A stretch of DNA of 56,212 bases from Thiotrichaceae bacterium (GTDB lineage: Bacteria; Pseudomonadota; Gammaproteobacteria; Beggiatoales; Beggiatoaceae). Each line of letters begins with the position of its first letter. Positions within the stretch are counted from its first letter, which is position 1. Shown piece by piece: positions 25,892 through 37,000 of this stretch. The position numbers and the translations under genes are program-made. The DNA is taken from NCBI GenBank assembly GCA_011391085.1, contig JAABRD010000035.1, positions 1 to 56,212 of the forward strand. The letters are read 5' to 3'. The notes below the pieces were generated by a model, which was not told the origin of the DNA, did not search any database, and saw nothing but the letters and a program-made list of their open reading frames with translations.

Positions 25892-26592
25892 TCTTACCGA
25901 CAAAGTAAAAATTGGCGAAACTTCTTCTCGTTGACCGTGCACGCCAACTCAAAGAAATTGCACCGTATTTGGCCAAAGAGTCTCCGATAGAACTGATTCT
26001 TGAGATTACCAAATGGGTGGTTGAGGACTTAAATAAATTGGCTACGGACATAAGGGTCGCAAAGACTGGTAAAACCCGTGATGTCTCAAAGCAAACTCGC
26101 GAATTAGGTTTTCGCAGAATAAAAGCAGTCAAATTTTTTCAGCAACTCTGGAGATTGGATGGACCGTCAAGAAGTTCCCCAGGTATTTTACACCTGCCTC
26201 TAGTTGAAAAAATGGTAGTTGGAGAACCGGCTAAATTAGTTAATGAAGCGAAAGCTAGAGAACGTCTGAAAGAACGATGTATCGGTAGTTATGTGGTGGA
26301 AACGGTGTCCATTTCTCCTGAAAAACTGTCGAGGTCCGCGGTCGGAACAGATGCCTCCGTGGGAGACATACAAGTGCCACATCAGCGTGGCAGTTTCATT
26401 CCTTCTACTCCGGCGGTGCTATTTATTTCTGCTGGTGCTATGGAAGTTCATGACCCAGGCAAAGAACTGTTTTATAGAGATTTTGATACTTATCCACGAG
26501 AAGCGGATAAATATGATGATTTGGAAGCGGCCGTGAAAGGTCTGTTAATCTCTCCCAAATTACACCGGGAAGCGATTACCCACAATGATTGA
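25869..26592 (+). CDS. Possible NurA-like nuclease, N-terminal frame disturbed
   Basis: The main frame (25912-26592, TTG start, 226 aa) contains VGTDASVGDIQVPHQRG and TPAVLFISAGAMEVHD, which recall the DGS and following strand of NurA nucleases, partners of HerA translocases. A short frame from the ATG at 25869 (MSITKQLNLTDKVKIGETSS) overlaps the upstream gene and ends at 25934 where the main frame could take over, so one frameshift near 25930 may have split the original start. At 226 aa it is shorter than typical NurA and stops as the next methyltransferase begins (8-bp overlap). The family call is tentative. Confidence 0.5.
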
Positions 26593-27649
26593 CCTTTTCG
26601 CAGGCTGTGGCGGGGTCACTCAAGGCTTTAAAAATCAGGGATTTCAGGTATTAGCAGCAGTGGAACTTGACCCAATTACGATGCAAACTTACCGAACCAA
26701 TCATCCTGAAGTTAAGTCCTATGAGACTGACATTCAGAAAATTTCCCCTCAACAGATGATGATAGATTGCGGGTTAACCCGTGGTGAGTTGACCGTATTA
26801 TCTGTGTGTGCGCCGTGTCAGCCCTATAGTAGCCTGAATCGTTCTCAACAAAAAGATGATAGAACCAGTTTAGTTTTGCAAATGGCCCGCTTTGTCAAGG
26901 TGTTGCAACCTCAGTTTGTTCTTATGGAAAATATTCCAGACCTGAACCGCGGCACCAACCAAAAGATTTTGCAAAAATTAGTCAGGTCGTTACGAGAAGA
27001 ACTGAGGTATCAGATGTTACCACCGCAGATTGTGGATGCGGTTAATTATGGTGTCCCCCAATTTAGAAGACGGTTGATTTTACTTGGTAGCCGCGACCAG
27101 AAGTTACCCTTGGGTATTCCAGAAGCGACTCATAGTGACCCGCAAGAAATTCAACAGACAGGAAAGCAACCTTGGCGTACCATCCGAAAAGCTTTTGGGG
27201 AACTGGTCTCGTTCAAACTAGCCACTGGCAAACAGAGTAAACATGACCCTTTACATAGGGCACCAAAGCATTCTCCATTAGTCATAGCCCGGTTAAAACA
27301 GATTCCGCCGAATGGAGGAAGTCGGTCCAGTTTGCCCGAACATTTACGTCTTAAATGTCACCGTCGTCAGGTAGGACATGCAGATGTGTATGGTCGTATG
27401 GATTTTGAAAAACCTTCTAACACCATTAGAACAGGCTTTTCTCCCTCCAAGGGGCGGTTTATTCATCCCACGGCCAATCGTGGCATCACTCCAATGGAAG
27501 CGGCACGTATTCAAACTTTTCCGGATTCTTACCAGTTTGCGGGAACGTATAGTGAGATTTGCACTCAGATAGGTAATGCTGTACCGGTGCGATTGGCCGA
27601 GGTGTTTGCTGACTATTTTTATAAATTATGGCTTCAACAAATAAAGTAG
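26585..27649 (+). CDS. Cytosine-C5 DNA methyltransferase
   Basis: The 354-aa protein has the m5C motifs in order: I (IDLFAGCGGVTQGF, residues 2-15), IV with the catalytic cysteine C78 (APCQPYS), VI (ENIPDL, 115-120), VIII (VNYGVPQFRRRLILLG) and X (TQIGNAVPVRLAE). It starts right at motif I without the usual few leading residues, and overlaps the preceding gene by 8 bp. Together with the beta-class enzyme upstream, it suggests a system with an asymmetric target where each strand is methylated by its own enzyme. No intact cognate nuclease was recognised. Confidence 0.93.
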   Translation: MIDLFAGCGGVTQGFKNQGFQVLAAVELDPITMQTYRTNHPEVKSYETDIQKISPQQMMIDCGLTRGELTVLSVCAPCQPYSSLNRSQQKDDRTSLVLQMARFVKVLQPQFVLMENIPDLNRGTNQKILQKLVRSLREELRYQMLPPQIVDAVNYGVPQFRRRLILLGSRDQKLPLGIPEATHSDPQEIQQTGKQPWRTIRKAFGELVSFKLATGKQSKHDPLHRAPKHSPLVIARLKQIPPNGGSRSSLPEHLRLKCHRRQVGHADVYGRMDFEKPSNTIRTGFSPSKGRFIHPTANRGITPMEAARIQTFPDSYQFAGTYSEICTQIGNAVPVRLAEVFADYFYKLWLQQIK

Positions 27650-27888
27650 TTGTGTGATAGATAGTATTCTACAAGAGTGTTTAGTATCAGGTCAAGTGGG
27701 AACATGGAAAAACAAAAATGTCATAACCATGCTATAATCCCGCCCCACAAAAAAAACAATCCAGATTTTGCCTAATCTTGCACAGTTTGGATTTTAGGAG
27801 TCTTGATTATTTCTGCTTCGTTATGTTAATATTATACACTCACTTATTTATAGACGAACTATTTTATAGAGAATAGAGGTGAATAATT

Positions 27889-28293
27889 ATAACCCAACTA
27901 CTTAAACGCACCACCAACTATTGGCATTTAGTCGAACCCGCACTGTCCGTTCCACGTTCCGAGAGAGATTATCAACGCACAGTTGCTTTACTGGACGAAT
28001 TACTGGAGATGGTGGGAGATAACAATAGTCATCCTTTAGCCGGACTAATGGATACTTTGGCTACTTTAGTGGAAGCGTATGAAGATGAACATTATCCCAT
28101 CCCGGAAGTGTCTGTAAAGGATGTGTTACAGTCTATTTTAGAAGAACATGGTTTAACTGCACATGATTTTCCTGAATTGGGAAATGCACAAACCGTTTCC
28201 GACATTTTGACGGGACAACGCCCCTTGAATGTTCCCCAGATTCGGGCCTTGAGTGAACGTTTTCAAGTGTCTCCCACGGTTTTTTGGGATTAA
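27889..28293 (+). CDS. HigA-type antitoxin, start codon apparently lost
   Basis: The reading frame 27883-28293 encodes a HigA-like antitoxin: a long N-terminal region (TQLLKRTTNYWHLVEPALSV, HPLAGLMDTLATLVEAYEDE) and a helix-turn-helix near the end (VSDILTGQRPLNVPQIRALS). The similarity extends to about 27889, where the expected ATG is ATA; a GAGGTG site lies 8 bp upstream. The first real ATG is at 28009, which would cut off a third of the protein. No HigB toxin precedes it. It may be translated from ATA/ATT, or be a degenerate orphan antitoxin. Confidence 0.65.
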   Translation: MTQLLKRTTNYWHLVEPALSVPRSERDYQRTVALLDELLEMVGDNNSHPLAGLMDTLATLVEAYEDEHYPIPEVSVKDVLQSILEEHGLTAHDFPELGNAQTVSDILTGQRPLNVPQIRALSERFQVSPTVFWD

Positions 28294-28417
28294 CACATAC
28301 CGAGGTAAGAATAACAGACCAGAAATGAAGAATGCTATCTGAAACATCAAGCTGTGGTTCTGTCGATTTGAGGAACTGCTAAATAAGTCAAATAACTAAC
28401 TGAGGAATCACTAACAC

Positions 28418-28873
28418 ATGAAAACTAAAATCCATCTATTCGCTGCCTTCACCGCGACCTTAACCATCGCTACCTTTTTGACAGCTACCATTCTGGTCGA
28501 ACTCTTTGGTAGCCATGAAGCGATTCTCCAGGTTAAACACCTGATTGTCGTTCCGGGCCTGTTTATTCTCGTTCCGGCACTGATTGCCACCGGTGCCACG
28601 GGATTTTCCTTGTCCCAATCCCGAACGGGGCGATTAGTGGAAAACAAAAAGCAGAGGATGCCTTTCATTGCGGCCAATGGTATACTCATACTTCTCCCCT
28701 CTGCTATTGTGTTGAACCTTTGGGCACAGGCGGGTCCCTTTAATGCCAATTTTTACGTGGTGCAAACCGTTGAACTGATGGCGGGACCTCTCAACTTATT
28801 TTTGATGGGATGGAGTATTCGAGATGGATTGAGATTGACGGGGCGGTTCAAAACGAATAAGGTAGGGGGTTAA
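28418..28873 (+). CDS. Small membrane protein of unknown function
   Basis: The 151-aa protein has about four hydrophobic segments (approximately residues 8-28, 42-63, 82-103, 113-133) and basic ends. I do not recognise a characterised family. It sits alone between TA genes, 5 bp before the DUF433 antitoxin gene, with which it may be cotranscribed. Confidence 0.75.
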   Translation: MKTKIHLFAAFTATLTIATFLTATILVELFGSHEAILQVKHLIVVPGLFILVPALIATGATGFSLSQSRTGRLVENKKQRMPFIAANGILILLPSAIVLNLWAQAGPFNANFYVVQTVELMAGPLNLFLMGWSIRDGLRLTGRFKTNKVGG

Positions 28874-28878
28874 CCAAG

Positions 28879-29328
28879 ATGACTTTCCAACGCATCACTC
28901 TCAATCACGATGTCCGTAATGGGAATCCTTGCCCCTGTATTCGTGACTTACAGTTCCCTGTGTCACGTTTGCTAGGGTTGTTAGCGACGGGCGAAACTGC
29001 GGAAACAATTTTAAAAAAGCACCCAGAATTGGAAGCCGAAGATATTCAGGAGGCATTGATTTATGCGGCCGTGTCAATGACGGAACTGAATTATGACTCG
29101 GTCCATCAAATGATGTATTTGCGTCAAAGTCCTCAAGAGAAGGTCAAGGAGTTAATCCAACCACCAGAGGAAGAATCTAGCGCACCGGGAACTCCAAAGC
29201 GGTCTAAATGGGCGATAATCGCGGAAAAAGTGCATAACGACCGCAGTGACGTGGGTGATTTTTGGCAACAGTTTCGGAAACATTCGGAAGAGTTTCGAGA
29301 CAATTTTGAATTTGCAAATGACCGTTAG
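28879..29328 (+). CDS. DUF433-type antitoxin
   Basis: The N-terminal 75 residues carry the DUF433 pattern: RITLNHDVRNGNPCPCIRDL, PVSRLLGLLATGETAETILK and EDIQEALIYAA, a winged-helix DNA-binding antitoxin domain. A further 70 residues (from about 80) form an unfamiliar charged extension, EKVHNDRSDVGDFWQQFRKH, likely the toxin-binding part. The VapC gene follows after 3 bp. It should repress its own operon and neutralise the PIN toxin. Confidence 0.8.
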   Translation: MTFQRITLNHDVRNGNPCPCIRDLQFPVSRLLGLLATGETAETILKKHPELEAEDIQEALIYAAVSMTELNYDSVHQMMYLRQSPQEKVKELIQPPEEESSAPGTPKRSKWAIIAEKVHNDRSDVGDFWQQFRKHSEEFRDNFEFANDR

Positions 29329-29331
29329 TAT

Positions 29332-29778
29332 ATGAAATATCTATTGGATTCAAATACGGTTTCTGATTTCTATAACCATCAGTCAGAAGACCATGCTAAA
29401 ATCTATGAAAGAGTCTCTTCTTTGCAAGAGACGGATAATTTGTATATCTCAATGTTAACCGTTTATGAATTGGAATATGGATATGCCAACGCCCCTGAAC
29501 TAAAAAGGGAGGCGGTTCGACAAAAAATTGAGGAGGCTAAACAACTCTTTGGTATTTTACCGGTGCCCCTCGAAGGCGCCCCGCTGTTTGGCCGCTTGAA
29601 AAAGCAAATTAAGGATGCCAGACGGCTAACCAAGGAGAATATTAAAAAATTCAATGTTGACATCATGTTAGCCACTACCACAGTGATACAAGGTGGCGTC
29701 TTGGTGAGTGCGGACACCCTCTATAGCGAAATTCAAAGATTTTGTCCGGAATTGAAGGTGGAAAATTGGCTTATCTAG
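29332..29778 (+). CDS. vapC: VapC-family PIN toxin
   Basis: A complete 148-aa PIN nuclease: D6 in LLDSNTVSDF, E46 in VYELEYGYA, D110 in NVDIMLATT and D128 in VSADTLYSEI. The sequence resembles tRNA- or rRNA-cleaving VapC toxins. It is the partner of the DUF433 antitoxin gene directly upstream. All four acidic positions are kept, unlike the toxin at 10483-10863. Confidence 0.9.
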   Translation: MKYLLDSNTVSDFYNHQSEDHAKIYERVSSLQETDNLYISMLTVYELEYGYANAPELKREAVRQKIEEAKQLFGILPVPLEGAPLFGRLKKQIKDARRLTKENIKKFNVDIMLATTTVIQGGVLVSADTLYSEIQRFCPELKVENWLI

Positions 29779-29813
29779 TGGATAACTAAGTTTAGAATAA
29801 CAGAGGTTAATCA

Positions 29814-30419
29814 ATGGCTTACAGTACGTTTTCGTTTGACAAATTAAAAGACGAATTTTCTTTGACTATCGAGGAGAAGGTGGGGCTATTTGCGCCAATT
29901 CAGGCCATTCAACCTCCGGAAGAGTTAGTCATGACACTGGCAGACAATGTTCCTTTAGCACTGGCTGTCAACACTGAAAAAGCGAAATCAGAACTGATTA
30001 TCAGTCCGATTTTGGTAGAAATTAGAAAGCGGGTCCATAAAAGAATCAGCCTGTTTTCAGGCATCGAATTAAATGTAGAAGAAGAGAAAGGACTGAGAGG
30101 TATTTGTGATTTTATCATTAGCTTGTCGCCCGAACAATTTTTTTTAGAAGCGCCCCTGGTGACCATCGTAGAAGCCAAAAGGGACAATGTGACGGAAGGG
30201 TTGCCACAATGTATTGCAGAAATGAAGGCCGCGCAGTTATTCAATGACCGAAGGAAAAATATTATTCCCATCCTCTATGGTGTGGTAACGACAGGCAATC
30301 TTTGGAAGTTTCTCAAATTAGAAGGGCAACAGGTATCGATAGATTTAGATGAGTACCACGTCAAGGAACTAAATAAAATCATGGGAATTTTATTGAGTAT
30401 GGTGGGGTACACTGGATGA
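29814..30419 (+). CDS. PD-(D/E)XK nuclease-like protein (paralogue of 51903-52538)
   Basis: This 201-aa protein has a likely nuclease core: E60 (SELIISPILVEI), D99 (GICDFIIS), E120-A-K122 (TIVEAKRDNV) and Q132 in the following helix. The same spacing occurs in the 211-aa protein at 51903-52538. Such small single-domain proteins are frequent in cyanobacteria and sulfur bacteria; target and role are unknown. It is the last gene of the insertion and is followed by a perfect terminator hairpin before atpG. Confidence 0.75.
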   Translation: MAYSTFSFDKLKDEFSLTIEEKVGLFAPIQAIQPPEELVMTLADNVPLALAVNTEKAKSELIISPILVEIRKRVHKRISLFSGIELNVEEEKGLRGICDFIISLSPEQFFLEAPLVTIVEAKRDNVTEGLPQCIAEMKAAQLFNDRRKNIIPILYGVVTTGNLWKFLKLEGQQVSIDLDEYHVKELNKIMGILLSMVGYTG

Positions 30420-30437
30420 TGTTAGGCAGACGGACGA

Positions 30438-30468
30438 AAAACTAAGTTTCTTCAAGAAACTTAGTTTT
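30438..30468 (+). terminator. Strong hairpin terminator at the right edge of the atp insertion
   Basis: Arms AAAACTAAGTTTCTT and AAGAAACTTAGTTTT pair perfectly around one base and are followed by T. It would stop transcription coming from the insertion 160 bp before atpG. The stem AACTAAGTTTC recurs as a shorter repeat elsewhere (for example 30538 and 51566). Confidence 0.75.
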
Positions 30469-30627
30469 TGGGTATGCAGAATGATGTTAAGCAGGTGGAC
30501 CACGGGGAGATGACATCCCCATTCCAAGGGGTGTGAGAAACTTAGTTTCTGTGATACAGTTGTGTAAGATAAATTTATAAAACCGGACGACACCTTGCTG
30601 TCGTCCCCGACCTGGAAACAAGACAAT

Positions 30628-31491
30628 ATGGCAAAAAGCAAAGAAATACGAACTAAAATTTCGAGTATCAAAAGTACCCAAAAAATTACCCGTGCCATGG
30701 AAATGGTAGCGGCCAGTAAAATGCGACGGGCACAAGAGAGAATGCGGAAATCCCGCCCGTATGCAGAAAAAATTCGCACGGTCATTGGTCACTTAGCCCA
30801 TGCCCATCCCGAATATAAACATCCCTACATGATAGGTCGTCCTGTCAAGCGAATTGGATTAATCATCATCTCCTCAGACCGCGGTCTGTGTGGTGGTTTG
30901 AATACTAACTTGTTTCGGACGACCCTAGCGGCCATGAAAAGATGGCGCAACACTGGCATCGAGATGGACTTGTGTACCGTTGGCAATAAAAGCAGTCTCT
31001 TCTTTAGACGCTTCGGTGGTAACATCGTTGCCCAAACGGCCCACTTGGGAGATGCACCTTCCCTGGAAAGCTTAATTGGCACGGTGCGAGTGATGCTAGA
31101 CGCTTACGACAACGGCACGATTGACCAGTTGTATGTCGTTTTTAACCGCTTCATTAACACCATGAGTCAATCGGTCCAAGTGCAACAACTGTTGCCCATT
31201 AGTGCCGATGAACAAGATACCAAACTTCAGCATCATTGGGATTACATTTATGAACCCAATTCCCAAGAAGTCTTGGATGGCTTGCTAATGCGTTACATTG
31301 AATCGCTGGTTTATCAAGCCGTGGTGGAGAACAACGCCTGTGAACAAGCGGCCCGAATGGTGGCCATGAAGAGTGCCTCAGACAATGCTGGTGGCTTGAT
31401 TGAAGAATTACAGTTGGCTTATAATAAGGCCCGGCAGTCTGCGATTACCCAAGAGTTGTCGGAAATCGTGGCTGGGGCCGCCGCAGTATAG
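30628..31491 (+). CDS. atpG: ATP synthase F1 subunit gamma
   Basis: The 287-aa central-shaft subunit begins [20 protein letters not shown] and ends with the conserved [20 protein letters not shown], whose helices rotate inside the alpha-beta ring. The frame is open to 30595, but 30628 is the conserved start. It resumes the ATP synthase order (G-D-C) 10.5 kb after atpA. A new promoter must lie between the terminator at 30438-30468 and the start; none stood out. Confidence 0.96.
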   Translation: MAKSKEIRTKISSIKSTQKITRAMEMVAASKMRRAQERMRKSRPYAEKIRTVIGHLAHAHPEYKHPYMIGRPVKRIGLIIISSDRGLCGGLNTNLFRTTLAAMKRWRNTGIEMDLCTVGNKSSLFFRRFGGNIVAQTAHLGDAPSLESLIGTVRVMLDAYDNGTIDQLYVVFNRFINTMSQSVQVQQLLPISADEQDTKLQHHWDYIYEPNSQEVLDGLLMRYIESLVYQAVVENNACEQAARMVAMKSASDNAGGLIEELQLAYNKARQSAITQELSEIVAGAAAV

Positions 31492-31559
31492 AGAATCACT
31501 TTCTTAAAGACACTTGGGAACACTTTCGAGTTTTGGACGCCTGAGTGTCGAAAGAGTAA

Positions 31560-32996
<1,437 letters not shown>

Positions 32997-33017
32997 TCGG
33001 CAGGTTAGATGTCCTTT

Positions 33018-33095
33018 GAAACTCGGTTTTTGAAAAAAACCAGCTTCTTGGATGTCCTCCGAAACTCGGTTTTTGAAAAACCCGAGTTTCTTTTT
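33018..33095 (+). repeat. Hairpin repeats between atpD and atpC
   Basis: Two copies of GAAACTCGGTTTTTGAAAAA (at about 33017 and 33061) follow each other. The second is completed by CCCGAGTTTC and a T-run (33061-33095), giving a terminator-like hairpin inside the ATP synthase operon. It could lower or process the transcript for subunit epsilon. Confidence 0.7.
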
Positions 33096-33118
33096 AGCAT
33101 TTAGGAGAATAATCAACT

Positions 33119-33541
33119 ATGGCAATGACCATTCATGTAGATATAGTCAGTGCAGAAGCGCAAATTTTTTCTGGACTGGCGGAAATGGTAGTGGCGCCTG
33201 CTATTCAAGGTGACGTCGGGATTTTACCGCGTCACGCGCCGTTTTTGACACCGTTGCGACCTGGGGAAGTACGGGTCAAAATCAGTCGTGACCAGGAGGA
33301 GCCGTTTTATGTTTCTGGCGGCATGTTAGAGGTACAACCACACGTTGTCACTATCTTGTCTGACACCGCCATCCGTGCCCATGACTTAGATGAGGAAGCG
33401 GCAATGGCTGCCAAACAACGGGCGGAGAAGTTATTGCAAGACCGGCAAGCCGCGTTTGATTATGCGAGGGCGCAAGCAGAGTTGGCAGAGGCGGTAGCGC
33501 AATTGCGGGCGATTGAAAGGTTGCGGAAGATTAGGAGGTAA
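33119..33541 (+). CDS. atpC: ATP synthase F1 subunit epsilon
   Basis: This 140-aa protein has the N-terminal beta sandwich ([32 protein letters not shown]) and a C-terminal helical pair with an arginine-rich end, the regulatory part of F1. The typical family length is kept. It closes the cluster; no glmU or similar gene follows. Confidence 0.95.
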   Translation: MAMTIHVDIVSAEAQIFSGLAEMVVAPAIQGDVGILPRHAPFLTPLRPGEVRVKISRDQEEPFYVSGGMLEVQPHVVTILSDTAIRAHDLDEEAAMAAKQRAEKLLQDRQAAFDYARAQAELAEAVAQLRAIERLRKIRR

Positions 33542-33550
33542 CTGTCACCC

Positions 33551-33588
33551 AAGAAACCGAATTATGCTTTTCCAAAACTCGGTTTCTT
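33551..33588 (+). terminator. Hairpin terminator-like repeat after atpC
   Basis: Arms AAGAAACCGA and TCGGTTTCTT flank an 18-nt loop, 10 bp after the atpC stop. The T-run is weak. Confidence 0.5.
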
Positions 33589-33601
33589 GGGGCAACTTTT
33601 G

Positions 33602-33787
33602 GGTTGTGATGCAATGTGGGTGAAGTTGGAGAACTATGAGGTGTGTGAAGTATATGGGAGGAAGTCTGAGGCAGAATCAAGGGAAAGGCGTGTCTTCAAC
33701 TCCTTTGCGTCTCTGTTTCTCATCACACACATCATATCTATCACACACCTCACAGTTCCAGATTATCACCCACATTGCATCACTACC
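33602..33787. mobile_element. MITE of the GGTAGTGATGC family with a unique core (186 bp)
   Basis: Ends GGTTGTGATGCAATGTGGGT and ATCACCCACATTGCATCACT plus ACC lie between exact 8-bp duplications AACTTTTG (33594-33601, 33788-33795). The interior, with TCACACACATCATAT-like stretches, is unrelated to other copies. The rest of 33542-34000 holds a hairpin (TTTCCTAAACC arms, about 33850-33876) and no gene. Confidence 0.9.
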
Positions 33788-34000
33788 AACTTTTGAGAGG
33801 AATGTTAGGTGTTTTCTACCTGCTAATGGAGGTATTTAAAAGTAAAGAGTTTCCTAAACCGTCGAGGTTTATGGAACCTGGAGATATTTGATAGCACCTT
33901 GATTTTCAATGCCTCAATTGGTTCCCGGTGACTACCAAAATACCTTTGTAGCTAAATCTAATTTAGACAATACCTTATCATAACCGAAAGGAATTAAACC

Positions 34001-37000
34001 ATGCCAAGCACATTGAAACCAGAAGGTAACTACCTCCTGCTAAAACATGACGACCTCCTGCGGGCAATTTTAAAAGCCATTCAGGAGGATTCTCCCTTCA
34101 AACCGACTGCTAAAAATCTAGGCATTAACTGTCTCAAGGTGGCAGAAACGGTTTATAAGAAGTTTGCCAATAAACACCTTGACGACTTGGTAAGAGGGCG
34201 AAGCAGTGATTTTAGTCATTTCGGTGCCAATCCTTTTGAGGATGACCACCAATTGCGTGAGGAAGTGGCTAAAATTTATCGCCAATTGCATGAACAACTT
34301 GACCAATTGCCCAGTGAACTTTGGCCCAAATTACTTAAAACTCGGGCCGACCTGGGTAACGAGAAGGAAAACCTATTTGCTGCCAAAAACACTCTCGTCC
34401 CCTTTAAATCTCAAAAAGGTCAGTTGCAACCGGTAACGACTGGCGAGAACGCGCAAGGTGACAAATTATTTCGTGCCCATTTGTGTCGCATTCGCTTAAC
34501 CACCAGTGAGGCCCTCAAATTTGAGATTCAAGAGGCTATTCTCGCCCATTATAAGTATCTCTTTGACAAACAGGGAGACTTTGATGACAGTGCCTGGGTG
34601 GAAATTCAAAAGCGTGTCAAAGAATTTTTTTCCGAGGCCAACCTCAATAGTCCTGTTTTCAAAGGGTTTCAATCCCTCCTCGATGAAAAAACCCTGGGTT
34701 TAATTAAACGGGAAGCAGAAATTGCCTATTTGGAATGTCTATTGGTTGATGCCAAAGCCAGAGGGATTCCCTGTGCGGAATTAGAAACCCTGGTGCAAAA
34801 TATCCGGTTAGTGGAGGAGTATATCAATTCCCCAGAACGTACTAATGAGGAATGTATTTATCACCTCACTGCTAATCATCAATGTGATTTGCGCGATTTG
34901 TTAGGCAACGCCGAAGCCTTTCGGGAATTACCGGTCATTGGCCAAATCGAAGGTAATTTGGAAGAGAGAACAGGACATGAAGAAAGGGTGTTTGTGTTTG
35001 GGATGCGGTTTAAACTTAATGGTGTGTCAAATCGGCCCGAAAATTTGAAAAAGGATCGGGTATATGCTTACCATTTAAAAAAGGCCAGAGACATTTTGTC
35101 AGCAGTTTTTAGCTACAATGGTGGGGATAACTCGGTGGACACAGTTCGAAAATTGAAGGACTTGGAATTGAAAAAAGCCATTAGAGTAATCTTTTTATAC
35201 TACATCGTTTTTTCTAACAATGCCAAGAAGTGTCTAGCATTTTGGCAAAATACTTTATCTCCACTACTTTCTCACCAAGACATGGAAGGAGTCTCGAAAC
35301 TTATCAAAATAATTGATAAGTTACTAACCAAACCGAACCAGGCAAAACCTGATGAGAACGATAGTTATGAAATAGAGGGTACCATTATCACCCTCATCCT
35401 CTCTACTCTCCAACAACTGCTTAACAGCAAGACCGGTGGTTCGCCTTATAACAAACAAAAATATCTCTTTCTTGATAAAAAGTTGTTAAATGACAACTTG
35501 GAGGAAGTGACCACTGGTATCCTTTTCGCGCAGTGTTTGCGACAAACTGATCTCAACTCTTGTCTGCGCTATGTCCGTATTTCGGAGAAACAAAGCCCTC
35601 TTGCTTCTTTCTTCACGATACCGTTTAATTTCTCCTTCAAAGATACCTTCTTTATGGCTGACAGACAACGGGCGAGAAACGTACAAATGACCGCAGATTT
35701 GTCGGAAGAGGCTAAATTTTTGCCGGTGTTGGTACAATCTCAAATGTTCAAAAGCTCTGAAAAACCAACTGTACCAGAGATAGAGTCCTATCAGACACCA
35801 CTGATGAAAACTGCAACTGTTTTGATTCAGTTAATACCCGTCAAAGAGGTTAGTGGAGGAGATTTTAAAGATTTCCAAGCATTTATTTATCGATTTACTT
35901 CGGCCCTGATTTTTCACCTCTGCCTATCGGCTGTTTGCCAAAAATTGTCAGCACAAAGCCAATTTTATATTCCCCTGGTGCGAATTCATACGGCTAATGA
36001 ACAAGACCCCATAGAACACTATCTCAAAGCCGTGACTGACGCTGTTGCCTTCTTATTGAATGAACGGTATTCGATTGGTACGCAAGGAATACAGTTGGTT
36101 GATTTGAAAGGGAAGCAGAAAAGTGGACTCGAATACCGAATCACCAATGCCCGCAATTCTCTGTATTCCTTTTTACCCAAACGCTTTGAAGCCCCTGGAC
36201 TGGTACCAGCTTTTGACAAACTGGCGATAGTGACAGTCTCGACCCGTGTGACTGATAAAATGAAATACAGGAAGGAGGACGACAAATTTGTGAATTTATT
36301 CGGCAAAGTCGCGTTGTTGGAAAAAACTGGTAGTAATCTCTTTCGGTTGCGCCAAGATTTGCTGACGTTTGCCGATAATCGTTCCAAAGACGAAGTCTAT
36401 CAGCAACCGAACATCTTGCTGGATACGATTGACCGCTTATACGGTGAGTATCAGGTGCGTGACATTCTATATGTGGCCAAAGCTCCTTTCACCAGCAGTT
36501 TAAATCTCACCGCCACTACATCTCGTCCAAAACTATACTTCATGTCGGAAGAGATTTTACTGAAGATGCTGGAGAATCACAAAGACTTAAATCTTTACCC
36601 TGTCTTTTGTGACAAGTACCCCATCAGAATGTTTGGAGGCAGCAACTTACATGCCCTCTACATTGATGAAGTCTCATCCATTCAAAGCCAACTTCAGATG
36701 GATGAACAGCGTGACAGTAAAATCATCATGTTCCTAAACATTGCTAACGGAATTGCGATTAAAGAGAAAGGTGAATACTTCTTCAATCGCGTGTTGTCTT
36801 ACTCCACGTTGGACAAGTTTTACAAAGACACTACGCTAGATTCTCGCATTACGGAACGCTTAGTTTCCCCTGATTCGCTGGCCCGAAAAACGCTTATTGA
36901 ATTTCTCTGTCTAGTACATGCGGCAGCTTTTGAAAAGACCGACAGTAAAACCCCGATTCAACTTAAATTGAATCCTTATGAGGACATTTTAGGAGACGAG

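Noticed and set aside
20109-30627. Prophage or integrative element between atpA and atpG
   Set aside because: There is no integrase, phage structural gene, tRNA or att-like repeat at the borders; it looks like piecemeal accretion.
34118-36387. Minus-strand and alternative frames within the 1041-aa gene
   Set aside because: They are short, lack family similarity, and overlap one long continuous frame with coupled downstream genes.
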